A stretch of DNA of 64,000 nucleotides. It comes from Caldilineaceae bacterium (lineage in GTDB: Bacteria; Chloroflexota; Anaerolineae; Caldilineales; Caldilineaceae). How positions within the stretch are numbered: the first letter of the stretch is position 1; every line of letters begins with the position of its first letter. Location of the stretch: assembly GCA_020634755.1 (NCBI GenBank), contig JACKBC010000024.1, positions 1 to 64,000 on the forward strand, given 5' to 3'. Positions 32,901 to 42,001 of this stretch are shown piece by piece. The translations under genes were made by a program, and so were the position numbers. The notes under the pieces are model-generated. The model searched no databases and had not been told where the DNA came from. It saw only the letters and a program-made list of their open reading frames with translations.

Positions 32901-35900
32901 GGACCACTACACACCGAAAACCCACGCTGACGTCCCTGTCGACCGGGCCGCCCCCGTTGCGCGCCGCAGAGGTTGCGTTGTCTCCACTTCTCCAATATGC
33001 TCCGCCCTTTAACCACGGCCAACCATCACTCTCATCCACATCGGCACTCCACTCGTATACGTTGCCGCTCATATCCCACACGCCATCGACGGTCACGCCG
33101 TCGGCATACATGTGCACCGGCGTGGTCTGATTCAGTTCGCTCTCGCTGGTATTGGCGCGGCTGGTGTCAAATTCATCGGCGCCCCACGGATATTCGTATT
33201 CATCGGCGTGGGCCGTCGTCATCCACTGCGCCTCGGTGGGCAGACGTACTTCTGCATCCGTTCCAATCTGCTCCTCTTTGCGTAGCCACTCGGTCAGCCA
33301 GGCGCAATAGGCATTGGCCTCATACCAGCTCACGCCCACCACCGGCTGGCTGAGCCAGTTAAAGCGCATACTATCCCAATAGCGCGGAGCGGTCCATTTT
33401 TCGTCGTCGCGATATTTCCTCCCTTCTGCATCGCTCCACCAGCGGTCGTCTTGATAGCCGCCATCCGCCACAAAGCGCCGAAACTGGCCGTTGGTGACCG
33501 GATAGCGGCCAATCTTAAATGGCTGGCCGGGAATGGCCACAAAGTCATCCAGACCGGGCGGCTCCACACTCAGGTGGGCCAGCAGCGACCCAGCGTCCAG
33601 CCGCTGGGCGGGCGGCAGCGCGCCGTTCTGCAGGGCGGCGGTCAGCAGCCTCGGCATCATTTCAATCACCTGTTCCGCCCGCCGTTTCTGTTCGGCCTGT
33701 CCCGCCAGCAGGGGACCAAAGAGATGCACGTATGCATTGCCCAGCAGCAGCACGTGTTGCCATTCAGATGCGGCGGTTGGATTGCGGGGCATTAACTCAT
33801 CAAAGACGGCCAAAGCGTTGTCATAGTCGGCATGCACCGCAATCTGATAGCCCAGGGCCAAATAGATGGCCTCGCGCCACGCCTCCTGATCGATACGCTC
33901 CCTAAATTTGGCCAAAAAATTGCCCGCCGTCATCTGCCGCGCCGCCAGATATTCCTGAAAAGTGCGGTGCGAAAAGTGATAGGTTCGGTCGTCCTTGGCA
34001 TAAATCAGCCCCGTACGTTCATCCATCAGCGCCAGTACCCGCTCGACCCACTCTGCTTTGGTCGGCTTGTCGCCTGGGTGGATCGCCTCCAGCGCATCGC
34101 GCATGGTGTGGTGCGAAATATCCACCGTATCGCGCTGCTCCGCCGGATTGTGGACGCTGTAGGCCAGCCGGTTGAGCGCGTTTTCCAGGCTGCCCTTGGG
34201 TATTTTGGCCCCGTTGAGCAGCGCCTCCAGGTTGGTGGGCCGCCCCTTTTCATCCAGCTTGGTGCGCTCCCACTCCCACAGCAGTTGCGCCACATACTCT
34301 TCATAGAGCATGGCGCGGCTGTTGGGCAGCCCCTTGGCGTGGTTGACGCGCGCCATCATGGTCAGCAGTAGCGGCGTCCCCGCCATGTGGCGCAGCTCGG
34401 CGCGATTGGGGTCGTCCAGGGCGCCCAGCAGCCGCCCCTTGGCCGCTGCCGATGCCTCCGGCTGATAGCGGCCAGCGTAGACCAGCTCACCGTGCCAGCG
34501 TTCAATAAAGTCACCCACCGCCGCCCGGCTCAGCGGCGCCAGCGTGAAATCAGGCAGAGCCAGCGCCTCTCCCGCCTGCTGCCACGCCGCATAGGGCCGA
34601 ATGCGGCAGGTGACGATCAGCGGAACGTGGCCAAAGCCGCGGCAAAAGTCCGCCACGCTGGCCAGCAGCGTAGCCCGTTGCACCCCATCGGCCACCTCGT
34701 CCAGCCCGTCCAGCAAAATCAGGGCGTTGGGCGTTGCGCCGGTCAACCGCTCTAGAAAGTGTTCTTTCTGACGGTCGTTGGTCAGGCTAGCTGTCTGCTG
34801 CAGAATGCGCACACACTCGGTAATCAAGTCATCGGCCACACCTTGCGTCTGGGCGTCCAAATGGGCCGCCCAGCGGCTCAGCACCACGCGCACCGGCAGC
34901 AAGCGCCGCCCAAAGAGCGCATCCAGCTCGGCCAACCAGCCCGCCTCCATCTCATCTAATTCGCTCTGGCAGCCGGATGCCAGCACGCCGGCCAGCCGCC
35001 GCGTCAGCGTGCTCTTGCCGCCGCCCGGATCGCCCAGGATGACCAGTTGTGGGTTGGCGCCAATCGCTTCCAGCGCGGTCATGTTTACGAAGGCGGCCTG
35101 TAGCGCATCTGGCGTTGTCTGGAGCGCCGTCGCCACCTGCTCCAGCGCTTCCGAACTGAGCCCGTTGAGCAGCTCCCAATTGACCGCATCCGGCTCATCC
35201 ATCCCCTGTTCTAACCGTAAGTGGGTGCGTGAACCGCGCCCTTTGGCCGGCTTATCATCCTGAAGCTGTTCAATTTGCGCCCGCAACGCGTGCACGTCCA
35301 CCTGTACCGCGGCCAAGCGTTGTTGCACAAGCTGCTGTGTAGGCCTTTTATCTATATCCAAATCCACATAGACCCGCTGCAAGCGCGGCGAGCGACGCCC
35401 TGTCTGGTCCACCGGTCCATCGTGGGCCAACGGCAGCTCGTTGCACTCGGCGTAAAGACTCTTCAGATAGGCCACCTCTAATTTGCTTAGATCAAGCTGC
35501 GGTGTTGTGCCCACATACTTATTGCCCAGCACTTTATCGCCACCGACTTTATCGCCACCGACTTTATCGCCACCGACTTTATCGCCACCGACTTTATCAC
35601 CATCAAATTTATCGCCACCGACCTTATCGCCGCCAATCTTATCACCCACGTGAATTTCGTCGGCCTGATTGCCCTGGAACAGCACGTCGCCTGTGCGCGC
35701 CCCTTCCGCACCGGCCCCATCCCCGGCCTGCGTCCGGCCAATGTGCATCTCGCCCGCAAAGCGGCTATTGCGCACGCGCACGGCCAAATCGCCGCCGATC
35801 ACGTCGAAGATGTGCAGCCTTGCCGCCTCTACCTGCTCCAGATCCACGCCAATGGATTGGGCCGTGGGCGCGGCGTCGGCATGAGCGCGCAGGGCGTCCA

Positions 35901-36156
35901 ACAGCGTCAACGCCGCCGCCAGCAGGTCGGGATCCTGATCGGCGTGGGCGGCAGTCAGCTCCTTTAATAAAGAAGCTTGTCCCAGCTTCGAATCGGGAAA
36001 TCTCTGGATACCCTCCAATTCCACCTGGGGATAGCGCCGCTGAAGATAGTCCAGCAGCACTTGATAGGCTTGGGCAACGTCCGCCGGACATTCCGTCTGC
36101 ATCTGCCGCACCGCCCCCATGCACAGCGTGTTGGCGATGAGTTCAATCGTTGGCAT
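32887..36156 (-). CDS. DGR target 2: NACHT NTPase-FGE variable protein with GGDKV repeats
   Basis: A 1089-residue STAND protein. The N-terminal helical domain ends in IGVDLEQVEAARLHIFDV, shared with the other targets; residues ~170-218 are a Gly/Asp/Lys repeat (GGDKVGGDK). NACHT: Walker A ILGDPGGGKSTL (~374), Walker B LILLDGLDEVAD (~477), HRTFQEYLAARQ further on. The FGE domain starts at ~866 (FVAIPGQPFKIGRYPVT, VVGVSWYEANAYCAWL, LPTEAQWM, YPWGADE, MSGNVYEWSAD). Variable codons give NGGGPVDRDVSV before GFRCVVVPSSR. RBS GAGGAA lies just before the ATG at 36156. Divergent from target 3. Confidence 0.95.
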   Translation of the reverse strand: MPTIELIANTLCMGAVRQMQTECPADVAQAYQVLLDYLQRRYPQVELEGIQRFPDSKLGQASLLKELTAAHADQDPDLLAAALTLLDALRAHADAAPTAQSIGVDLEQVEAARLHIFDVIGGDLAVRVRNSRFAGEMHIGRTQAGDGAGAEGARTGDVLFQGNQADEIHVGDKIGGDKVGGDKFDGDKVGGDKVGGDKVGGDKVGGDKVLGNKYVGTTPQLDLSKLEVAYLKSLYAECNELPLAHDGPVDQTGRRSPRLQRVYVDLDIDKRPTQQLVQQRLAAVQVDVHALRAQIEQLQDDKPAKGRGSRTHLRLEQGMDEPDAVNWELLNGLSSEALEQVATALQTTPDALQAAFVNMTALEAIGANPQLVILGDPGGGKSTLTRRLAGVLASGCQSELDEMEAGWLAELDALFGRRLLPVRVVLSRWAAHLDAQTQGVADDLITECVRILQQTASLTNDRQKEHFLERLTGATPNALILLDGLDEVADGVQRATLLASVADFCRGFGHVPLIVTCRIRPYAAWQQAGEALALPDFTLAPLSRAAVGDFIERWHGELVYAGRYQPEASAAAKGRLLGALDDPNRAELRHMAGTPLLLTMMARVNHAKGLPNSRAMLYEEYVAQLLWEWERTKLDEKGRPTNLEALLNGAKIPKGSLENALNRLAYSVHNPAEQRDTVDISHHTMRDALEAIHPGDKPTKAEWVERVLALMDERTGLIYAKDDRTYHFSHRTFQEYLAARQMTAGNFLAKFRERIDQEAWREAIYLALGYQIAVHADYDNALAVFDELMPRNPTAASEWQHVLLLGNAYVHLFGPLLAGQAEQKRRAEQVIEMMPRLLTAALQNGALPPAQRLDAGSLLAHLSVEPPGLDDFVAIPGQPFKIGRYPVTNGQFRRFVADGGYQDDRWWSDAEGRKYRDDEKWTAPRYWDSMRFNWLSQPVVGVSWYEANAYCAWLTEWLRKEEQIGTDAEVRLPTEAQWMTTAHADEYEYPWGADEFDTSRANTSESELNQTTPVHMYADGVTVDGVWDMSGNVYEWSADVDESDGWPWLKGGAYWRSGDNATSAARNGGGPVDRDVSVGFRCVVVPSSR
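32901..32971 (-). repeat. DGR variable repeat 2 (VR2)
   Basis: 71 bp on the minus strand. Thirteen of 19 template-adenine positions are changed; one further difference is a G to A in the 3' constant part (silent, Val). Confidence 0.97.
35520..35650 (-). repeat. 15-bp tandem repeats coding for GGDKV
   Basis: Seven to eight near-identical units (GACTTTATCGCCACC on +) inside target 2. The encoded residues form a possible beta-solenoid or self-assembly linker between the N-terminal domain and the NACHT. Unit number could change by slippage. Confidence 0.9.
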
Positions 36157-36876
36157 AATTCCTCGCGGTGAAATATTTTAGCGGGTCACATCGTCTTTAG
36201 CCACGTAAACGAAATAACGATGCCACCACCAGCAAACTGCTCGACCGGTACACGCAATACGCAATACGCAGACGCATACCTGGCCCAATTATTTTTTTAC
36301 AAAGGCCTATGCGATAATAGCCAAGTATATCACCTCTTGCGTCGAATCCGAATCGCCCGTGCCAACCATCTAGCACCATCTGGAAATTGCCCCATGGACC
36401 AGACCATCCAACCTGTTGTGACCGCCCTGGCCGCCGGCGCGGCCGCGCTTACGTCTGGTGCGAGTCCAACCGTGCAGGAGGCCTACGCCCGCCTCAAAGC
36501 CTACCTGGCCAACCGCTACGCCAGCGTCAGCGCCGACGTGGCCCAGCTGGAGAGCCAGCCGGAGAGCCGCGCCCTGCGCCAGCAGATCATTGCGCAGGGG
36601 CTGGCCAGCAGCGCGGCCGCGGCGGATGCCGAGCTGCGCCAACGGGCCCAGGCGCTGCTGGATGCGCTAAGCGCCGCGCCCGCCACCGTCACCGGTGTCT
36701 CTTTACAGGATATTGAAGCCGCCGCCATCCACCTGCGCCAGATTAGCGCCCAGGGCGACGGCGACGTAGTGGGCGTGGAGGTGCGCCAGGCCAAAGTGTC
36801 CGGTGAGATCGATATCAGCGACGTGGCCGCCGCGCATCGCCCTGATGCAACCACAGCCCCCACCTTTCAAGTCAAC

Positions 36877-37514
36877 AACCACCGGTAAAACCGGTGGCTT
36901 GAATTGATGCACCTGGAAGGTGCACTGTTACTGATTAGTGGTTAGTCGAACAACTTGCCTTGTGTAGCATCATTGTCTTGATCCCGCTTGTTCTGCCACT
37001 TGACATACTTGCGGATGCGCTCTTCATCTAGGCCGACGCTACTTACACAATAGCCGCGTGACCACACATGCTGGCCCCAATACCGTTTGCGCAATTCGGG
37101 AAAACGGTCAAAGGCGCCCAAGGCCGTCTTGCCTTTGAGAAAGCCAATGACTTGCGACACCGCATACTTGGGCGGAATCGACAACACTATATGCACATGG
37201 TCCGGCTGTACATTCAGTTCCAGAATTTCTACCCCCTTTTTCTGGCCACAGAGGTCGTAGAGCTTCTGCGTCATATATTGCGCCACTTCGGTGTCCAAAA
37301 TCTTATATCGATATTTTGGACAAAACACGACGTGATATTTGCATTCATACAACGAATGCGATAGCTTTTTGAATTGACGGGTCATTATGTATCTCCTGTT
37401 AGTTTCGCACCTTCCAGGTTGATACATAATACCCGTTACATGGCTACCCAATACATCGGTCGAACCGCTATTTAGTCCACTACCTGAGGTAGTGGTTTAC
37501 ACTTTTGAATCAAC
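36877..37514 (-). mobile_element. IS200/IS605-family insertion (IS200-like, tnpA only) in target 3
   Basis: 638 bp with subterminal hairpins: ACCACCGG/CCGGTGGC at the left (36880-36899) and CCACTACC/GGTAGTGG at the right (37478-37496). No target duplication, as expected; the left flank ends CAAC and the right end of the element ends TCAAC, matching the cleavage-site/target-site relation of the family. It carries only tnpA. Confidence 0.92.
36942..37385 (-). CDS. tnpA: IS200-type Y1 HUH transposase TnpA
   Basis: A 147-residue single-domain transposase, full length for IS200. The HUH motif is in QPDHVHIVLSIPP and the catalytic tyrosine helix includes DEERIRKYVKWQ. The N terminus YECKYHVVFCPKYRYKIL is typical. 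ATG 37385 has GGAG about 7 bp before it. It moves as single-stranded DNA and excises precisely. Confidence 0.95.
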   Translation of the reverse strand: MTRQFKKLSHSLYECKYHVVFCPKYRYKILDTEVAQYMTQKLYDLCGQKKGVEILELNVQPDHVHIVLSIPPKYAVSQVIGFLKGKTALGAFDRFPELRKRYWGQHVWSRGYCVSSVGLDEERIRKYVKWQNKRDQDNDATQGKLFD

Positions 37515-40099
37515 CTGGAAGGCATCCAAGCGCAGCACATCCAAATTAACGCGGGCGGGGCGCCGCCGGTGGACGACGCCCGTGCTGATGCGTTGCGCAC
37601 CTCCTATCTCAGCGCGCTCTACCAGCGCGCGGGACGCGTTGAATTTGGCAACGCCACACTGAGCAACCGGCCGGACCAGACGCCGCTGACGCTGGATCAG
37701 GTCTATACTGCGCTGCGCACCAGCACGGTGGAGGGCCGCGACGAACTCTGCTTTGATGGGCTGACGCTCTTGAACCACGTCCGCGCCCAGCACCAGCTTT
37801 CGGCCGTGGAGCAGCTTGACCGCCACCAGCGGCTGGTGCTGCTGGGCGCGCCGGGCAGCGGCAAGAGCGCCTTTGTCAACTTTGTGGCGCTCTGTCTGGC
37901 CGGCGAATTGCTGGGCAAACGCCCCGCCAACCTGGCTGCGCTCACCGCGCCGTTGCCCCGCCCAGAAGAGGCGCACCTGGACAAGGCTGAAAAGGCGCAA
38001 CCCCAACCGTGGACCCACGGCGCGTTGCTGCCGGTGCGCGTGGTGCTGCGCAACCTGGCCGCCACCCATCTGCCCGCCGCCGATCAGCCCGCCAACGTCA
38101 CCCACCTGCTCAACCACATTGGCCAGCAGTTGACCGAGCTGGGGCTGGCCGACTTTGCCCAGCCGCTGCTGGACGAGTTGCGCCAGGCGGGCGGACTGCT
38201 GCTGCTGGATGGGCTGGATGAAGTGCCCGAGGCCGACGCCCGCCGCGCCCAGATTCGACAGATGGTAGAGAGCTTTGCCGCCACCTTTCCGGCCTGCCGC
38301 ATGGTGGTCACCAGCCGCACCTACGCCTATCAGCAGGCGGCGTGGCGGCTGGAAGGCTTTACGCCAGCGCTGCTGGAACCCTTTGATGAGGCGCAGATTG
38401 TGGCTTTTGTGGACCGCTGGTATAGCCAGGCCGCGCGCCAGCGCGATTTGACCGGCGGCGACGCCCGCGGCCGCGCCGAACTGCTCAAGCAGACGGTGCT
38501 GCGCAACTCGCGGCTATACGCCCTGGCTGAACAGCCACTGCTGCTCACACTGATGGCCAATCTGCACGCCTATCGGGGCAGCCTGCCCAATCGCCGTGAG
38601 CAGCTTTACAAAGAGGCGGTGGATCTGCTGCTGGACTGGTGGGAGCAGCAGCGGGTGGTGCGCGATGACGATAGCCACTCCTATCGTGTGGTGCAACCCA
38701 GCTTACTTGCCTATCTAGATGTGGGCAAAGAGCGCATGTTGGCGACGCTGGCACAGTTGGCCTTTGACGCCCACGCCCGCGTGCCGGACCACAATCAGCG
38801 CGCCGCCATTGAACAGAGCAAGCTGCTGGCTGCGCTCTTCACCATGCACGACAAGGTGGACGTGCGTCAGCTTATCGACTATCTGGAGCAGCGAGCCGGG
38901 CTGCTGGTGGCCGAAGGGGGTCAGCTCTACGCCTTTCCCCACCGCACTTTTCAAGAATATCTGGCTGCGCTGCATCTGGCCCAACCCGCCTTCTATCCCG
39001 ACGAATTGGCCAGGCTGGCGCGCGAGCAGCCCCAGCGCTGGCGCGAGGTGCTGCTGCTGGCTGGCGCCGCCGCCGCCGGCCCGGTGGGGTCAGATCTGTG
39101 GGCGCTGGCCGAGGCGCTCTGCTATCGCGAGCCCACCGACGCCGAGTGGATTGAGGCCGACGCCTGGGGCGCCCAGTTGGCCGGCCAGTTGCTGACCGAA
39201 AGCGCCACCCTCTCGCCGTTGCCGCCACGCCACAAAGGGAAGCTCGAACGCGTGCAGCGCGGCCTGGTCCACGTGGTGGAGCAGAGCCAACTGCCGGCGC
39301 TGGAGCGCGCCCTGGCTGGGCGTAGCCTGGCCCAACTGGGCGACCCGCGCCCCCACGTGATGACCGTGGAGGCGATGCACTTCTGCTCCATTCCGCCCGG
39401 TCCCTTCTTGAACCCCATGGCTGAGCATCGCCAGACCGAGCTGCCCTACGCCTACTGGATGGCGCGCTACCCGGTGACGCAGGCCCAATATGCCCACTTT
39501 GTGGCAGCCGGCGGCTATGAACAGACGGCGTTTTGGGCGGAGGCGATTGAGGCTGGGTATTGGGATGAGCGCGGGTTCAAAGGCCAGTTTGATGATGAGC
39601 CGCGCACCGCTCCCTATCAATTTGACCATCCATACGATCTGCCCAACCATCCGGTGGTGGGCATTACCTGGTACGAAGCCATGGCTTTCTGCGCCTGGCT
39701 GACCGCAACCATGCGGGCAAACGCGGCGCTGCCCAATGACTACGTGATCACGCTGCCGCTGGATGCCGATTGGCGCAAAGCCGCCGTGGGTGGTCTGCAA
39801 ATTCCGGCCACCGCCGCGCCGCGGCCCCTGGCCAATATAGATTGGAGCCAGCCGGTTTCCGCTGCTCTTATCGAGAATTCCCAGCCCCAACGCCGCTATC
39901 CGTGGGGCGAGGCGGCGGATGCCGACCTGGCCAACGTGCAGGAAAGCGAAATCGGCAGCACCAGTGCCGCCGGCTCTTTTGGGGGCGGCGCCTCGCCCTA
40001 TGGCGTGGAAGAGTTGAGCGGCAACGTGTATGAATGGTTGCTGCAAAAGCCCGGAGATTTGGCTGGCGGCGCATTTTGGCGAGATGCGGAAGAGGCCAC

Positions 40100-40170
40100 C
40101 TCTGCGGCGCGCGACTGGAGCGACCCGCTCGACGGGAGCGGCAGCATGGGTTTTCGGTGTGTGGTGGTCC
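40100..40170 (+). repeat. DGR variable repeat 3 (VR3)
   Basis: 71 bp at the end of target 3. Twelve of 19 template adenines are changed and every other base is identical to the template. Confidence 0.97.
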
Positions 40171-40719
40171 CCAGCTCTCGATAGTCCTGAGTGCTGGTTT
40201 CTGGCTGCTGGTTTCTGAACTCCTGAATTCTGCGGGGAAGTCAACGCAGATAGCGGCTAGCCTGGGCGTGGGAAAGTCGAACCTGCAAAGGGCGCGTCAG
40301 CGCCCGCGCGAAATTTTTTTCTAGCGCAAAGTGCGTCGCCCGGCGCCAGCCGCCTTTGCACTCATAGGCAATGCGCGCGCCGTGCGTTGCACTTGAAGCG
40401 GCCTTTATTTCACGGAGCGTCCCTAACTCGTCCCTATCTTACCTGGAGGCTAACCATTACCCACATCTTTGGGGCATAGGTCTGGCGGGATAAGACGGAC
40501 ACGAGGTCAGGCGGAACAAACCGACTGCGTTGCATAAAACGGCATCCCGCCAGACCTCATGTCCCTACGCATGGCACCCAACCGTAGGGACATGAGGTTG
40601 GTGTCCCGTGAGATTGCCACAATGCATGAAATTTCTTCCACCAACCTTGTGTCCGCCCCCGTGAGTTCCTTCCATCTCGACTTCTGGGTAAAGCTGAGCC
40701 CTGGAGGGGAGGGAACTGT
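40171..40719 (+). repeat. Long dispersed repeat, copy R3 (downstream of target 3)
   Basis: Inverted copy of 32360-32900, starting with the shared target tail and running through the terminator, the TGCAACGCACGGCGC palindrome and the R1-related block. It occupies nearly all of the 620-bp gap before the next gene; I see no gene in it. Confidence 0.88.
40290..40320 (+). terminator. Terminator after target 3
   Basis: GGGCGCGTCAGCGCCC hairpin, GCGCGAAA, then seven T. Confidence 0.78.
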
Positions 40720-40807
40720 CACGAGACGCGTGGTGCGTAGGGGCGCATCAAAACCATAGGGCGGGGCAAGCGTCGTCCCGCCCATTTTAGCGAAAGGCAC
40801 AAACCGT

Positions 40808-41374
40808 ATGGAACCCATTACATTCATCGTCACCGCCCTGGCCGCCGGGGCGGCCGCCGGGCTCACAGGCACTGCTGAAGGCGCCGTCAAAGAGGCCTAT
40901 GCCGGCATCAAGACGCTGATTCAGCGCAAATTTGGCGGCGTGGATCTGGCCGTGTTGGAAAGTAAGCCGGAATCGGCCACGCGCCGCGCCGTAGTGGCCG
41001 AAGAGCTGACCAAGGCCGACGCGGCCCAAGACCAGGCGCTATTGCAGGCCGCCGAGCAGCTCATGCAGCTCATCCAGCAGCGGGCGCCGCAAGTAGGCCA
41101 GGTCATCGGCGTAGACTTGAACAAAATCAAAGGCGGCTCGCTGGATCTAAGCAATATCAGCGCCAGCGGCCAAGGCGACGTCACCGGCCTTCGCGTTAAT
41201 GATGCCGAAATTCAGGGCGACCTCAAAATCAGCGGCGTGCAGGCAAGCGGCGGTGGCGCATCCAATACGCAGATCAACACCGACGGCGGCTCCGTCATTC
41301 AGGGCAGCGTCGATACCGGCGGCGGCGATTTTGTGGGCCGCGATAAACATGTAGGCAGGAATCCAAACGCCTAA
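40808..41374 (+). CDS. Free-standing homologue of the NACHT-FGE N-terminal domain
   Basis: A 188-residue protein: VTALAAGAAAGLTGTAEGAV is close to the start of target 3, the helical middle matches, and GVDLNKIKGGSLDLSNIS corresponds to the IGVDL segment of all three targets. It ends in a Gly/Asp-rich tail (SVDTGGGDFVGRDKHVG) like the linker before the NACHT domains, then stops; there is no NTPase or FGE part. It could be a signalling partner for homotypic interaction, or the remnant of a fourth target. Short A/G-rich bases precede the ATG. Confidence 0.75.
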   Translation: MEPITFIVTALAAGAAAGLTGTAEGAVKEAYAGIKTLIQRKFGGVDLAVLESKPESATRRAVVAEELTKADAAQDQALLQAAEQLMQLIQQRAPQVGQVIGVDLNKIKGGSLDLSNISASGQGDVTGLRVNDAEIQGDLKISGVQASGGGASNTQINTDGGSVIQGSVDTGGGDFVGRDKHVGRNPNA

Positions 41375-41441
41375 TGCAGCAGTACGTTTGTGCAGTTGCG
41401 TAATCTCGCCAGCTAGGCCCTCTGCAAACCTTCCTCTTCTT

Positions 41442-41475
41442 GAGCGTCCCAACCCGGGGCGCTCTTCTTTTTTCT
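41442..41475 (+). terminator. Terminator after the N-terminal-domain homologue
   Basis: GAGCG with CGCTC plus inner C/G pairs around AAC, followed by TTCTTTTTTC. Confidence 0.65.
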
Positions 41476-41505
41476 TTATGTTCTCCAGAACCCATATTTA
41501 AAAAT

Positions 41506-41628
41506 AGCAGCGGCGCCTTGCTTCGCCAAGCCCCCCAATTTTCTGGCTTTCTATTTGTCCGGCAAGTGCTGGCGCACGCCGGACCGAGGCCCAAATTTGG
41601 GGGATGGCGGCGACGGCTGGCCGCTGCT
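41506..41628. repeat. Conserved long hairpin element, copy A
   Basis: ~123 bp. AGCAGCGGC at the left pairs with GCCGCTGCT at the right; CCCCC/GGGGG with AATTT, and GTCCGGC/GCCGGAC near the centre extend the stem. Copies B (45074-45212) and C (51691-51756 plus 54615-54696) have the same order. It ends ~58 bp before the next ATG. Confidence 0.85.
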
Positions 41629-41686
41629 GATTTGGTGGACAGTTTGTTTTGTTCCATTGGTGCTTTCTGTAGAAAAGAGAAAAATC

Positions 41687-42001
41687 ATGCTCTATCCATC
41701 ACGCGCCGCCTACCGCCATCGCAATGGCGACGGCTATCGTTTCATTCATCCCATTAGCCGACTCTACGGCGAACTGCCCGGCGACATCACCGGCGCCATT
41801 GTCTGGATCGAAGGCCAAACCGAATGTCGCTTAGGCGTTGTCATCGCCGCCACCGCTAACCGCCAAAAGCTCATGGCCACCGGTCCCAACTGGTTTGCCT
41901 TTGCCACCCATAAACAAGTCTGGTTCCCCGGCCCCACGCCGCTGCGCGCCTGGGCTCAGCATCTTTTCCAAAAGGCCAAACTCCCCGTTGCCTGCCGATA
42001 G
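41687..42001 (+). CDS. Small protein of unknown function
   Basis: A 104-residue protein (MLYPSRAAYRHRNGDGYRFI start) with several aromatic residues and no recognised family. It follows hairpin copy A, as ssb and the macrodomain gene follow copies B and C, so it probably belongs to the same co-regulated set. ATG 41687 with a purine-rich stretch (AGAAAAGAG) upstream. Confidence 0.6.
   Translation: MLYPSRAAYRHRNGDGYRFIHPISRLYGELPGDITGAIVWIEGQTECRLGVVIAATANRQKLMATGPNWFAFATHKQVWFPGPTPLRAWAQHLFQKAKLPVACR

Larger units (their letters stand above)
36394..40184 (+). pseudogene. DGR target 3: NACHT-FGE variable protein gene interrupted by an IS200-type element
   Basis: The gene is in two parts. 36394-36876 encodes the N-terminal domain (ALAAGAAALTSGAS, VTGVSLQDIEAAAIHLRQIS). 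37515-40184 encodes the rest: NACHT Walker A LLGAPGSGKSAF, Walker B LLLLDGLDEVPEAD, HRTFQEYLAALH and the FGE domain (MHFCSIPPGPFL, VVGITWYEAMAFCAWL, YPWGEAAD, ELSGNVYEWL), with variable codons giving DWSDPLDGSGSM. Deleting 36877-37514 (638 bp) joins TTTCAAGTCAAC to CTGGAAGGC in frame, for a 1050-residue protein like the other targets. From an internal GTG (37569) the second part could still be made as an NACHT-FGE protein without its N-terminal domain. Confidence 0.93.

Noticed and set aside
35520..35650. Regular 15-bp repeats as CRISPR or iterons
   Set aside because: They lie inside the target 2 reading frame, keep frame and code for GGDKV; there are no spacers.
39090..40244. 384-residue antisense frame over the end of target 3
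   Set aside because: Shadow of the FGE domain on the opposite strand; no start signals or recognisable domain.
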